The notes below the pieces were generated by a model. It was not told the DNA's origin. It saw only the letters and a list, made by a program, of their open reading frames with translations, and did not search any database. From Rhodoferax sp. TH121 (GTDB lineage Bacteria > Pseudomonadota > Gammaproteobacteria > Burkholderiales > Burkholderiaceae_C): a DNA stretch of 64,000 nt. Below are positions 54,030-62,159 of the stretch, one piece after another. The number at the start of each line of letters is the position of its first letter. The first letter of the stretch is position 1. Both the position numbers and the translations under genes were made by a program. The stretch lies in NCBI RefSeq assembly GCF_002251855.1, contig NZ_NOXW01000022.1:496001-560000 (forward strand). The letters run 5' to 3'.

Positions 54030-54458
54030 ATGCGACCGATTCTTGAACTGTTGGAAAAACAAGGCGGTGCCGTCTGGAGCCTGAGTCCCGATGACAGCGT
54101 CTACCAGGCTCTGGAGATGCTGGCGGAGTGCAATGTCGGCGCGCTCATGGTGCTGCAGGCTGACAAGCTGGTGGGCATCTTCTCGGAGCGGGATTACACC
54201 CGCAAGATCGCGCTGGCAGGGCTCTCATCCAAAGACACCAATGTGCGCGACATCATGACCTCGCAGGTGTTGACCGTAACCCCCAAGACGTCCACCGATG
54301 ACTGCATGGCCCTGATGAGCCAGAAGAAGATCCGCCACTTGCCGGTGGTCGATGGCAGCAAAGTCGTCGGTATGGTCTCCATCCGTGATCTGATGGACGA
54401 CATCATCAAGGACCGCGAGCAGACCATCACCCAGCTGCAGAACTACATCACTTCTTGA
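54030..54458 (+). CDS. CBS-domain protein
   Basis: 142 residues made of two CBS motifs: [14 protein letters not shown] with [18 protein letters not shown], and [20 protein letters not shown] with [23 protein letters not shown] pairs bind adenine nucleotides and usually regulate; no partner domain is fused. It lies just after rnpB. ATG 54030 is chosen over longer options because GGGAGATG precedes it and they would run into rnpB. Confidence 0.88.
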   Translation: MRPILELLEKQGGAVWSLSPDDSVYQALEMLAECNVGALMVLQADKLVGIFSERDYTRKIALAGLSSKDTNVRDIMTSQVLTVTPKTSTDDCMALMSQKKIRHLPVVDGSKVVGMVSIRDLMDDIIKDREQTITQLQNYITS

Positions 54459-54481
54459 TATCGCCCCCACGCTCCGCCCAC

Positions 54482-54600
54482 GCACGGCCTGCAGGCCGTG
54501 CCGGGCGTATTGCCACAACGTGAGCGCATCTGCGACCGCAGATGCGTGAGCGGGTCGCTGCCCCCCCGAGGGGGCTAATTTCCCTTGGGGCGGCCCGGCG
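54482..54600. repeat. Cluster of palindromes after the CBS gene
   Basis: Three successive inverted repeats: a perfect 20-base palindrome at 54482-54501 (GCACGGCCTG and its complement), CGCATCTGC-N4-GCAGATGCG at 54525-54546, and GCCCCC-CCGA-GGGGGC at 54560-54575, followed by CTAATTTCCC and a GGCGGCCCGGCGGG stretch. The last resembles an intergenic GC-rich repeat common in Burkholderiales. It may act as a bidirectional terminator between convergent genes or be a REP-like remnant. Confidence 0.6.
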
Positions 54601-54610
54601 GGAGATTGCA

Positions 54611-55618
54611 CTAAAACTTCTCGTATCCAGCGAGAAACCGCCACTGCCCCACAGGCATGTCGGCCAGGGTGACGCGGCCCAGGCGGATGCGGCGCATGGC
54701 CAGGATATCGAGCTTGGCCAGTCCGCACAGGTAGGCCACCAGGCCGGGGTGCGAGCCTTTGATGGCGAAGCGCAGCCGGCTCAGTTCTGGGGTGCTGCTG
54801 TTCACGCTCACCTTCACCGACGGTAGGTCCAGGCGCTCGTCCTTGAGCGCGTAGCCAATCGGTTTGAGGGCATCGGCTTCCACTGCGCCTTTCACCTCCA
54901 CCAAGAACTCGTGCTCCATGGTCGCCATGTCTTCGGTCAGCTTGCGCGTGGTGCGCCAGTCCTGTGTGAACACCACCAGTCCGCTGGCACCGTTCTCCAG
55001 CTCAATGTCAGCCTCCAGGTGCTTGAAATGGCGCTGCAGCACGGGCGTGTCCGTCGGGTCGTGTTCCCAGTGGGTCTGCGCCGTCAGCAGGTTGCGTGCG
55101 TCGGGAATCGCCTTGCGTCCGCGTGCAGGGGACATTTCTTCTGTGCCATCTGTGTAGCCCGGCGGTTTGTTCAGCAGCAGGGTCACGGCAGTCAGGTTGA
55201 GCAGGCTCGCGTTCGGGTCCACGGTGATGGTCTCGCGGTCTACGCGGTGCGCAGGCTCTTCCACCACGACGCCATTAACGCGCACCCAGCCGCCCTCGAT
55301 GTATTGCTCTGCTTCCTTGCGCGAGCATTCCTTGAGCTGCATCACGCGCTTGGACAGGCGCTCGCCAGTGTCGGGCAGGGGCTTGGGCGCAGCCTTGCCC
55401 GGTGCCCTGGCGCGCGGCGGGCGGGCATCCGCTGTGGCAGCGCGGACTTTGTTGGGGGCTGCCGCAGGGCGGCCTGCGGGCCGTGGCCCAGCTGGGCGCG
55501 GGGTTGGCGCGCGTGCGGGCTTGGCGGGGGGGGGCGATGCAGGCGCCTTGCGGGCCGCAGGTGCTGCCTTAGGCGCAGGCTTGGGTTTGGGCGTGAGCTT
55601 GAGGGTGGGGCGGTTCAT
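54611..55618 (-). CDS. Pseudouridine synthase, RluF-like, with unusual active site
   Basis: 335 residues. A Pro/Ala/Lys-rich, low-complexity extension of about 100 residues precedes an S4 RNA-binding domain (ERLSKRVMQLKECSRKEAEQ) and an RsuA/RluB/RluF-type catalytic domain. The usual catalytic Asp (L-D-x-x-S/T-x-G-L) is replaced by Glu: E208 in IELENGASGLVVF. Either the family tolerates Glu, the enzyme is inactive, or it functions only in RNA binding. It ends near the palindrome cluster and its start overlaps the MBL gene stop by 4 bases. Confidence 0.75.
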   Translation of the reverse strand: MNRPTLKLTPKPKPAPKAAPAARKAPASPPPAKPARAPTPRPAGPRPAGRPAAAPNKVRAATADARPPRARAPGKAAPKPLPDTGERLSKRVMQLKECSRKEAEQYIEGGWVRVNGVVVEEPAHRVDRETITVDPNASLLNLTAVTLLLNKPPGYTDGTEEMSPARGRKAIPDARNLLTAQTHWEHDPTDTPVLQRHFKHLEADIELENGASGLVVFTQDWRTTRKLTEDMATMEHEFLVEVKGAVEADALKPIGYALKDERLDLPSVKVSVNSSTPELSRLRFAIKGSHPGLVAYLCGLAKLDILAMRRIRLGRVTLADMPVGQWRFLAGYEKF

Positions 55619-56565
55619 GGCAGGGAGCCTTTCTGCGCCGCCAGTGCCTGGATGCGCTCCACATGCGCCAGCAGGGAGCGCTTGGCCACGGGCCATAGGC
55701 GCGAGTCCACGTCGTCATAGGCCAGGGGCACCCAGTCGTCAGGGCTGCCCGCCGGGATGGCTTGCATGGCGGCAGCGACCTTGGCCTCGCGCGCCAGGCG
55801 GTGTGCCTTGAGCTTGGCAATCGCTTCTAGCGCACCGTCGATCACATGCCCATGCGCTGGCAGGATGTACTGCACACCGTGTGCGGTACAGGCCTCGGTT
55901 AGCGTGTCCAACGAGTCCAGGTAGTCGGCCATACTGCCGTCGGGCGGGTCAATCACCGTGGTGCTGCCGTTGAGGATGTGGTCGCCGCTGAACAGCAGGC
56001 CGTCCTCCTCCAGCAGCAGGCACACATGGTTGGCGGCGTGGCCGGGGGTATGGATCACCTGCAGCGTGTGCACGGGCTTTAAAGCAGTTTCAACGTCCAG
56101 CCCAGGCAGCATATGCGCGAGCAGCTCCCGATTTAATAGCGGCCGGTCGGGCGTGAAGGCGCTGGCGGCGCGTGCTGTGGGAGCAGACGGCAGGCCCAGG
56201 ATGGGTGGGCCGCCCTGGCACAGGGCCTGCAGCGGTGCGGCGCCGGGCGAGTGGTCGGGGTGGGAATGGGTGCAGACGATGCGCAGGACGTTGCCGCCCG
56301 TGCCGTCCTCAAACTGCGCGGCCTGCCACAGGCGCTGCAGGTGGTCGGCATCGGCCGGGCCGGGGTCGATCACGGTGTAGCCGGTGGCGGGCTCGCCCAC
56401 CAGGTAGCTGTTGGTGCCGGGGCCGGTCATCACGCCGGGGTTGGGCGCGGTCAGGCGCAGCACATTGCGGGTCAGGGGGACGGGGCGTTCGGTTTGCCAG
56501 GCGTCAACGAGCGAGGCGGCCGCGGGCAAGGTATCCGCAGGCAGGGTGTGGGTGGGTCTAACCAT
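55615..56565 (-). CDS. Metallo-beta-lactamase-fold hydrolase (LACTB2/glyoxalase II-like)
   Basis: 316 residues. Metal motif [10 protein letters not shown] near residue 100, then [18 protein letters not shown] and [10 protein letters not shown], the arrangement of LACTB2-type MBL proteins, with the tail helix region [21 protein letters not shown] and VIDPGPAD are typical N-terminal motifs. It may be a ribonuclease or thioesterase; the context gives no substrate. Residues about 142-156 ([17 protein letters not shown]) come from a dispersed repeat. It is transcribed divergently from dapF, 38 bases apart. Confidence 0.82.
   Translation of the reverse strand: MVRPTHTLPADTLPAAASLVDAWQTERPVPLTRNVLRLTAPNPGVMTGPGTNSYLVGEPATGYTVIDPGPADADHLQRLWQAAQFEDGTGGNVLRIVCTHSHPDHSPGAAPLQALCQGGPPILGLPSAPTARAASAFTPDRPLLNRELLAHMLPGLDVETALKPVHTLQVIHTPGHAANHVCLLLEEDGLLFSGDHILNGSTTVIDPPDGSMADYLDSLDTLTEACTAHGVQYILPAHGHVIDGALEAIAKLKAHRLAREAKVAAAMQAIPAGSPDDWVPLAYDDVDSRLWPVAKRSLLAHVERIQALAAQKGSLP
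56098..56140 (+). repeat. Dispersed element copy 9, inside the MBL gene
   Basis: CAGCCCAGGCAGCA, core TATGCGCGAGCAGCTCCC, right half TTTAATAGC. It shares orientation and reading frame with copy 8 relative to the gene. Confidence 0.75.
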
Positions 56566-56602
56566 GCGGCGGATTGTGACGCCAAACGCGGATAATCCGG
56601 CC

Positions 56603-57472
56603 ATGCGAATTCCGTTCACCAAAATGCAGGGCGCCGGCAACGACTTTGTCGTGCTCGACGAAACGCGCGGTCGGCTGGGCCTGACCGAGGCGCACTATCG
56701 CTTCCTGGGTGACCGCCACTTTGGCGTGGGCGCCGACCAGATTCTGACGGTGCGCCCCTCGCCGGCCGAGGGCATCGACTTCGAATACGTAATCCACAAC
56801 GCTGACGGCAACGAGGTGGAGCAGTGCGGCAATGGCTCGCGCTGCTTTGCCCGCTTTGTGCACGACCGCGGCCTCACCACCAAAGACCGCATCCGCGTGC
56901 AGACCATGAAAGGCGTGATCGAGCCGCGCCTGAACGCCGATGGCCGCGTCACCGTGGACATGGGCGCGCCGGTGTTCACGCCGGCCGAGATTCCGTTTGA
57001 CGACAGCGGTCTGGTGCTGCAGCCCATGGGCTCTTGGGGAAATTGGCCGCTCGCCCTCGCGGAAACTGCGCAAGCCGCTCCTCTTTTCGTAGCAACTGTG
57101 TCCATGGGTAATCCTCATGCGGTGACGCTGGTGGACGACGTGGACACCGCCGCGGTGGCCACACTGGGCCCGGCCGTGCAGGCCAGCCCGCGTTTCCCGC
57201 AGGGCGTGAACGTGGGCTTTCTGCAGGTGGTGGACCGTAGCCATGTGCGCCTGCGGGTGTTTGAGCGCGGTGTGGGCGAGACCCTGGCCTGCGGCACCGG
57301 CGCCTGCGCGGCCGTGGTGGCTGGCATCCGCTTGGGTCTGTTGGACGCCAGCGTGGACGTGCAGACCCGCGGCGGCGTACTCACCATTGCGTGGGCGGGC
57401 CTGGGCCAGTCGGTCTTCATGACTGGCCCCGCCACCACCGTGTTCCACGGCGAAATTGACCTTCCCGAATAA
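56603..57472 (+). CDS. dapF: Diaminopimelate epimerase DapF
   Basis: 289 residues. It interconverts LL- and meso-diaminopimelate for lysine and peptidoglycan. The two catalytic cysteines are C75 ([11 protein letters not shown]) and C230 ([10 protein letters not shown]); the start [15 protein letters not shown] and SMGNPHAV are family motifs. A GATAAT -10-like sequence lies 6 bases before the ATG. Residues about 149-164 ([17 protein letters not shown]), just before SMGNPHAV, are encoded by a dispersed repeat; this essential enzyme presumably tolerates it. It heads dapF-DUF484-xerC. Confidence 0.95.
   Translation: MRIPFTKMQGAGNDFVVLDETRGRLGLTEAHYRFLGDRHFGVGADQILTVRPSPAEGIDFEYVIHNADGNEVEQCGNGSRCFARFVHDRGLTTKDRIRVQTMKGVIEPRLNADGRVTVDMGAPVFTPAEIPFDDSGLVLQPMGSWGNWPLALAETAQAAPLFVATVSMGNPHAVTLVDDVDTAAVATLGPAVQASPRFPQGVNVGFLQVVDRSHVRLRVFERGVGETLACGTGACAAVVAGIRLGLLDASVDVQTRGGVLTIAWAGLGQSVFMTGPATTVFHGEIDLPE
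57049..57093 (+). repeat. Dispersed element copy 10, inside dapF
   Basis: GCTCGCCCTCGCGGAAA, core CTGCGCAAGCCGCTCC, right half TTTCGTAGC. Alignable over its length with copy 8 (for example GCCCTCG and CTGCGC). Confidence 0.7.
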
Positions 57473-57487
57473 CCTCACATCCTCACC

Positions 57488-58186
57488 ATGACCACACCCG
57501 TGAACCAGGCTTTGGCCAACCCCATCACCGAAGACGACATCGCCAACTACCTGGCCAACACGCCTGACTTCTTCCAGCGCCACGCCGAGCTGCTGGCCAC
57601 AGTGCAGTTCACCAGCCCGCACAGCCACCGCGCCGTGAGCCTGCAGGAGCGCCAGGCGGAGATGCTGCGCGAGAAGATCAAGCTGCTGGAGCAGCGCATC
57701 ATGGAAATGATCCGCAACGGCAACGAGAACGTGATGCTGTCGGACAAGATCCTGCGCTGGGCGCGCACCCTGTTCCTCACCACGAACCTGGCCGATTTGC
57801 CTGCGGAAATCGTTCAGGAGATCAAAGACCAATTTGCCGTGCCCCAAGTCGGCCTGCGCATGTGGGGGGTGGCTGACGCGTTCTCCGGACTCGCTTGTGT
57901 GCAGGGTGTGAGCGATGACGCGAAGGTGTTTGCCTCCTCACTGACCGAGCCTTTCTGCGGCCTGAACACCGGGTTTGAAGCCGTGAGCTGGCTGGAGGAC
58001 GCCCACAACGTGAGCTCGCTGGCCCTGATTCCCCTGCGTAGCGGACCGGCTGGCAGCGCGGCTCCGGCGTTCGGCTTGCTGGTGCTGGCCTCCAGCGATG
58101 CGCAGCGCTTCAACAGCGGCATGGGCACCGAGTTCTTGGCGCGCATCGGCGAGCTGGCCAGCGCGGCGCTCTCCCGCCTGCGGTAA
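57488..58186 (+). CDS. DUF484 family protein
   Basis: 232 residues. ITEDDIANYLANTPDFFQRH at the N-terminus and a predicted coiled coil (LQERQAEMLREKIKLLEQRI, about residues 57-80) precede a GAF-like domain (about 95-232). DUF484 proteins are regularly encoded between dapF and xerC in gamma- and beta-proteobacteria; the molecular function is unknown. It lies 15 bases after dapF and 6-12 bases before xerC. Confidence 0.9.
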   Translation: MTTPVNQALANPITEDDIANYLANTPDFFQRHAELLATVQFTSPHSHRAVSLQERQAEMLREKIKLLEQRIMEMIRNGNENVMLSDKILRWARTLFLTTNLADLPAEIVQEIKDQFAVPQVGLRMWGVADAFSGLACVQGVSDDAKVFASSLTEPFCGLNTGFEAVSWLEDAHNVSSLALIPLRSGPAGSAAPAFGLLVLASSDAQRFNSGMGTEFLARIGELASAALSRLR

Positions 58187-58198
58187 CCCTCGTTGGTC

Positions 58199-59179
58199 GT
58201 GACTACCGACGATACGGCTCTGGTCGAAAAATACCTGGAGTACGTCCGCGTCGAAAAACGTTTGGCCACGCGTACGGTCGAGCTGTATGCGCTGGACTTA
58301 GGCAAGCTGGGCTCCAACGCTACCCAGGCCCAGGTGGCGCTGCGGGAGGTGAAGAACCACCACATCCGTCGCTGGGTGGCACAAATGCACAGCGGAGGGA
58401 GCAGCGGCCGTGGCATTGCGCTCATCCTCTCGGGCTGGCGCGGCTTCTACACCTGGCTGGGCCGCCAAGGCCTGGTGGCCAGCAACCCGGTGCAGGACGT
58501 GCGTTCCCCCAAAGCCCCCAAACCCCTGCCCAAGGCCCTGGGCGTGGACGATGCCGTGCAACTGGCCGATTTTGAGAGCGACGACAACGCTTGGCTGGAG
58601 GCGCGCGACGCGGCCATGGTGGAGCTGCTCTACGGCAGCGGCCTGCGTGTGGGCGAACTGGTGGGGTTGGACGTGGTGGCCGGCAAAGACGCCAAAGGTT
58701 GGGTCGACCTGCAGGCCGCCGAGGCCCATGTGCTGGGCAAAGGCAGCAAGCGGCGCACCGTGCCGGTGGGTACACAGGCGTTGGTGGCGCTGCAGCGCTG
58801 GCTGGAGGTGCGCGGCCCCAGCGGCACGGCGAGTGCTGCGCCTGTGCATGCGACTCAGGCCGATGCCAGCGCCGCCCTCTTCACCGGGCGCAACGGTACC
58901 CGGCTGACGGCGCAGAGCATCTGGCAACGCTTGCGCCGGCGCAGCCAACAGGCTGGCCTGAACACCCCGGTGCACCCGCATATGCTGCGCCATTCGTTTG
59001 CCAGCCATGTGCTGCAAAGCAGCGCCGACCTGCGCGCGGTGCAGGAGCTGCTGGGCCACGCCAACATCACCACTACCCAGGTCTACACCCGGCTGGATTT
59101 TCAGCACCTGGCCAAGGCCTACGACGCGGCACACCCGCGGGCGCGCCTGCGTGGCCCCAAGAAAGACGGAGCGACCTAG
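58199..59179 (+). CDS. xerC: Tyrosine recombinase XerC
   Basis: About 326 residues. An N-terminal SAM-like domain (YLEYVRVEKRLATRTVELYA) precedes the catalytic domain with the Arg of GSGLRVGELVGL, the Lys of LGKGSKRRTVPV, H-x-x-R in HPHMLRHSFASH, His of LLGHANITTTQ and nucleophile Tyr in VYTRLDF. It resolves chromosome dimers at dif with XerD. The domain between GVDLQ... and R2 is somewhat enlarged (TASAAPVHATQADASAA). GTG 58199 is a likely start (TTG 58193 possible); its stop abuts that of the convergent chemotaxis gene. Confidence 0.9.
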   Translation: MTTDDTALVEKYLEYVRVEKRLATRTVELYALDLGKLGSNATQAQVALREVKNHHIRRWVAQMHSGGSSGRGIALILSGWRGFYTWLGRQGLVASNPVQDVRSPKAPKPLPKALGVDDAVQLADFESDDNAWLEARDAAMVELLYGSGLRVGELVGLDVVAGKDAKGWVDLQAAEAHVLGKGSKRRTVPVGTQALVALQRWLEVRGPSGTASAAPVHATQADASAALFTGRNGTRLTAQSIWQRLRRRSQQAGLNTPVHPHMLRHSFASHVLQSSADLRAVQELLGHANITTTQVYTRLDFQHLAKAYDAAHPRARLRGPKKDGAT

Positions 59180-60730
59180 CTAGCCCGGCAGGGCCTGCTG
59201 CATGCCTGGCAGCCGGAACACCGAGACGGCGCGTACCTGCTCTCCGGCCAATCCCTTGAGGCTGCTGGCAGCGGCCGCCATTTGCTCCACCAAGGCGGCG
59301 TTTTGCTGGGTGGTCTGGTCCATTTGCACCACGGCCTCGCCCACCTGCTCCACGCCCTTGGCCTGCTCGCTGCTGGCGGCGCTGATCTCCGCCATGATGT
59401 TGGTTACGAGCTGGATGCTCTGTACGACCTCGGCCATGGTCGAGCCCGCCTCGTCCACCAAGGTGGTGCCTTGCGCCACGCGTTCCACGCTGGTGCTGAT
59501 CAGGGTCTTGATTTCCTTGGCCGCCTCGGCGCTGCGCCCGGCCAGGCTGCGCACCTCGCTGGCCACCACGGCAAAACCGCGGCCCTGTTCGCCCGCCCGC
59601 GCCGCTTCCACGGCAGCGTTCAGCGCCAGGATGTTGGTCTGGAAGGCGATGCCGTCGATCACGCTGATGATGTCGGCGATCTTGTTGCTCGATTCGTGGA
59701 TGCCCTTCATGGTCTGCACCACCTGGCCACCCTTTTGCGCCACGCTGGAGGCCGTGCTGGCCAACTGATTGGCTTGCTTGGCGGCGTCAGCGTTGTGCTT
59801 CACCGTGGCGCTGAGTTCTTCCATGCTGGCCGCGGTTTCTTCCAGTGCGCTGGCCTGTTGTTCCGTACGGGTCGAGAGGTCGTTGTTACCCTGCGCAATC
59901 TCCGCGCTCGCGCTGGCCACGCCTTCTGATCCCTGGCGCACCGTGGATACGACGGCTACTAGGCTGTCCTGCATATCGCGCAGCGCACCCAGCAGAAGCC
60001 CCGTTTCGGTCTTTCCTTTCGCTTCAATGTGCTGGGTCAGGTTGCCTCCTGCCACTTCGCGGGCCAGGTCCACCGCCTGGTTCAGGGGCTGGGTGATGGC
60101 GCGAATCAGCAACACACCAATGGCGCTGCCCACGGCGATCGCGGCCACCACAATGATGCTGAACAGAAGCATGGTTTCCTGGTAGCTGGCAGTGGATCGG
60201 TCGTATTCGGCCTTGGCCTCTGTCAGTTGCAAGTCCACCAGCTTACTCAAGCCTTCGCTCAGAGGGTCCACCTGCTCGTACAGCGGGCGCACCAGCGCAG
60301 CCACTTGTTCGCGGCTGCCCGCTGCCAGAGCGGCTTGCAGGCTCGCCACGACCGGGGCTGCCTTGCCCACGCGCTCGGTGACGGCGGCTGCGTCCAGTTT
60401 TTCCTGCGGGGTGAGTTCGGTGGCCAGGTAATCTTTCCACTGCTTTTGAATGTCGACCAGGCTGTTGCTGACGTTGGCTTGGGCTGCCTTGGGCTCGAGC
60501 AAGCCTGCGGATACCTTGTTGGCGTTGTCGATGATGTTGACTGCGTAAAGGTCAGACACCGCCTTGAGCTGCTTGAGAGGGACCACCCGGTCGGCATAAA
60601 TGGTGCCAATGGACTGGTTGGTCACGCGGACTTCGTACAGGCCGAAGGCTGCCATCAGTGCCACCAGGGCGACCAGACTGGCAAAGCCCAAGCTCAGGCG
60701 GGTGGAGAACTTCACATTGCTCAAGTCCAT
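59180..60730 (-). CDS. Methyl-accepting chemotaxis protein
   Basis: 516 residues. TM1 (about 10-33), periplasmic four-helix bundle sensor (about 34-185, 4HB_MCP), TM2 (about 190-212), HAMP ([20 protein letters not shown]) and a signalling helix hairpin with the tip [20 protein letters not shown] and [20 protein letters not shown]. No C-terminal CheR-binding pentapeptide is seen. The ligand is unknown. The stop TAG at 59180-59182 directly abuts the xerC stop, sharing a CTAGCTAG sequence. Confidence 0.92.
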   Translation of the reverse strand: MDLSNVKFSTRLSLGFASLVALVALMAAFGLYEVRVTNQSIGTIYADRVVPLKQLKAVSDLYAVNIIDNANKVSAGLLEPKAAQANVSNSLVDIQKQWKDYLATELTPQEKLDAAAVTERVGKAAPVVASLQAALAAGSREQVAALVRPLYEQVDPLSEGLSKLVDLQLTEAKAEYDRSTASYQETMLLFSIIVVAAIAVGSAIGVLLIRAITQPLNQAVDLAREVAGGNLTQHIEAKGKTETGLLLGALRDMQDSLVAVVSTVRQGSEGVASASAEIAQGNNDLSTRTEQQASALEETAASMEELSATVKHNADAAKQANQLASTASSVAQKGGQVVQTMKGIHESSNKIADIISVIDGIAFQTNILALNAAVEAARAGEQGRGFAVVASEVRSLAGRSAEAAKEIKTLISTSVERVAQGTTLVDEAGSTMAEVVQSIQLVTNIMAEISAASSEQAKGVEQVGEAVVQMDQTTQQNAALVEQMAAAASSLKGLAGEQVRAVSVFRLPGMQQALPG

Positions 60731-60879
60731 AGCGGTCCCTTTGTTCCAGACGTTGCGGGTGGGTGTCGCCGCGGCACGGGCTCGCAGCGACGCAATTTTT
60801 CTCCGGTGCATCCCAATATAGGCCAGCGTCTCTGGCTTGTAAACGGGAGGTTGCCGCTGGATGGCCGACAATTGCAGGC

Positions 60880-62061
60880 ATGAAAACCATTCGCCTGCGC
60901 GCCGGCAAAGAGCGCTCCCTGTTACGCCGCCATCCCTGGATCTTTGATTCGGCCATTGCCAAGGGCGGTGGTGACAGCGGGGAGACCGTGCGCGTGGAGT
61001 CGGCCGAAGGGCAGTTCCTGGGCTGGGCAGCATTCAGCCCGCAGTCCAAGATCCGCGCGCGGGTCTGGAGTTTTGACGAAAAGCAGCGCATCGATGCTAG
61101 CTTTTTCGTAGCTGCTTGCGCAGAATCTGTAAGGGCTAGAGCCAGATTTGATATCAAAAGCGATGGTGTGCGCCTGGTGCACGGCGAGTCTGACGGCCTG
61201 CCCGGCCTCATCGTGGACCGCTATGGCGACACGCTGGTGGCCCAGTTCACCTCCGCTGGCGTGGAGAAGTGGAAGGGCGTGATCGCTGATGCGCTCTTGG
61301 CGGCCACGGGCCTGACCAAGCTCTACGAGCGTTCCGACGCCAGCAGCCGCGCACTGGAAGGCCTGCCCGAGGCCACGGGTTGGCTGCGCGGTGAGGGCGC
61401 CACCGACTTGGTGCTGCAGGAGCATGAATGGAAGTTGGCGCTGAGCATTGCCGAGGGCCACAAGACCGGCTTCTACCTGGACCAGCGCGACAGCCGCAAG
61501 CGCTTTGCCGACACGACACGCCGCCTGGGTTTCCAGACCGTGCTCAACTGCTACTGCTACACGGGCGGCTTCACCGTGGCAGCGCTCTCGGGCGGTGCGG
61601 ACCACGTGACTTCCATTGACTCCAGCGGCCCGGCCATCGAGAAAGCGCGCGCAAACGTGGCGCTCAACGGTTTTGAAGCCAGCCGTGCCACCTTCATGGA
61701 CGCCGACGTGAACGCAAGCTTGCGTGCTTTTGCCGCTGAGGGCCGTACCTTTGACGCCATCATCCTGGACCCGCCCAAGTTCGCGCCCACTGTGGCCCAT
61801 GCGGAGCGGGCAGCCCGCGCGTACAAGGACATCAACCGCCTAGCCTTCAAGCTGTTGCAACCCGGGGGCGTGCTATTCACCTATAGCTGCTCGGGCGGCA
61901 TTAGCGCTGACCTGTTTCACAAGATCATCGCCGGCGCCGGTTCGGACGCTGGGGTCGATGGCTACATTACCGAACGCATGGGCGGCGCGCCGGATCACCC
62001 CATGACCATTGCCTTCCCCGAAGGAGAGTACCTCAAAGGTCTGGTGGTGATGCGGCGCTGA
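60880..62061 (+). CDS. rlmI: 23S rRNA (cytosine-C5) methyltransferase, RlmI-like
   Basis: 393 residues. A PUA-like N-terminal domain ([20 protein letters not shown]) and EEHD domain precede the Rossmann methyltransferase: [40 protein letters not shown] and [13 protein letters not shown], with the catalytic-type YSCSGGIS. It methylates 23S rRNA. Residues about 73-88 ([16 protein letters not shown]) are encoded by a dispersed repeat, in the helix region preceding [11 protein letters not shown]; relative to E. coli RlmI the length is nearly conserved. Confidence 0.9.
   Translation: MKTIRLRAGKERSLLRRHPWIFDSAIAKGGGDSGETVRVESAEGQFLGWAAFSPQSKIRARVWSFDEKQRIDASFFVAACAESVRARARFDIKSDGVRLVHGESDGLPGLIVDRYGDTLVAQFTSAGVEKWKGVIADALLAATGLTKLYERSDASSRALEGLPEATGWLRGEGATDLVLQEHEWKLALSIAEGHKTGFYLDQRDSRKRFADTTRRLGFQTVLNCYCYTGGFTVAALSGGADHVTSIDSSGPAIEKARANVALNGFEASRATFMDADVNASLRAFAAEGRTFDAIILDPPKFAPTVAHAERAARAYKDINRLAFKLLQPGGVLFTYSCSGGISADLFHKIIAGAGSDAGVDGYITERMGGAPDHPMTIAFPEGEYLKGLVVMRR
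61096..61143 (-). repeat. Dispersed element copy 11, inside rlmI, full length
   Basis: Minus-strand reading: GGCTCTAGCCCTTACAGAT, core TCTGCGCAAGCAGCTAC, right half AAGCTAGC; 48 bp. Best-preserved example of the left arm TCTAGCCCTT. Confidence 0.85.
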
Positions 62062-62159
62062 ATCAGTCTATGGCTGGCCGCAGCGGGGTGGGGGCTTGAC
62101 AGGCTCGCTACACTCCCCAACTACCGTCTTTTGCACCGCACCATTTTTGGAAGACTCCC

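Noticed and set aside
61870-61905. A further look-alike of the dispersed repeat (CTATAGCTGCTCGGGCGG)
   Set aside because: It encodes the conserved YSCSGG motif of the methyltransferase, so similarity is explained by protein constraint.
62096-62124. TTGACA upstream of the CobW-family gene as a sigma-70 promoter
   Set aside because: No acceptable -10 hexamer at 16-18 bases spacing; I could not support it.
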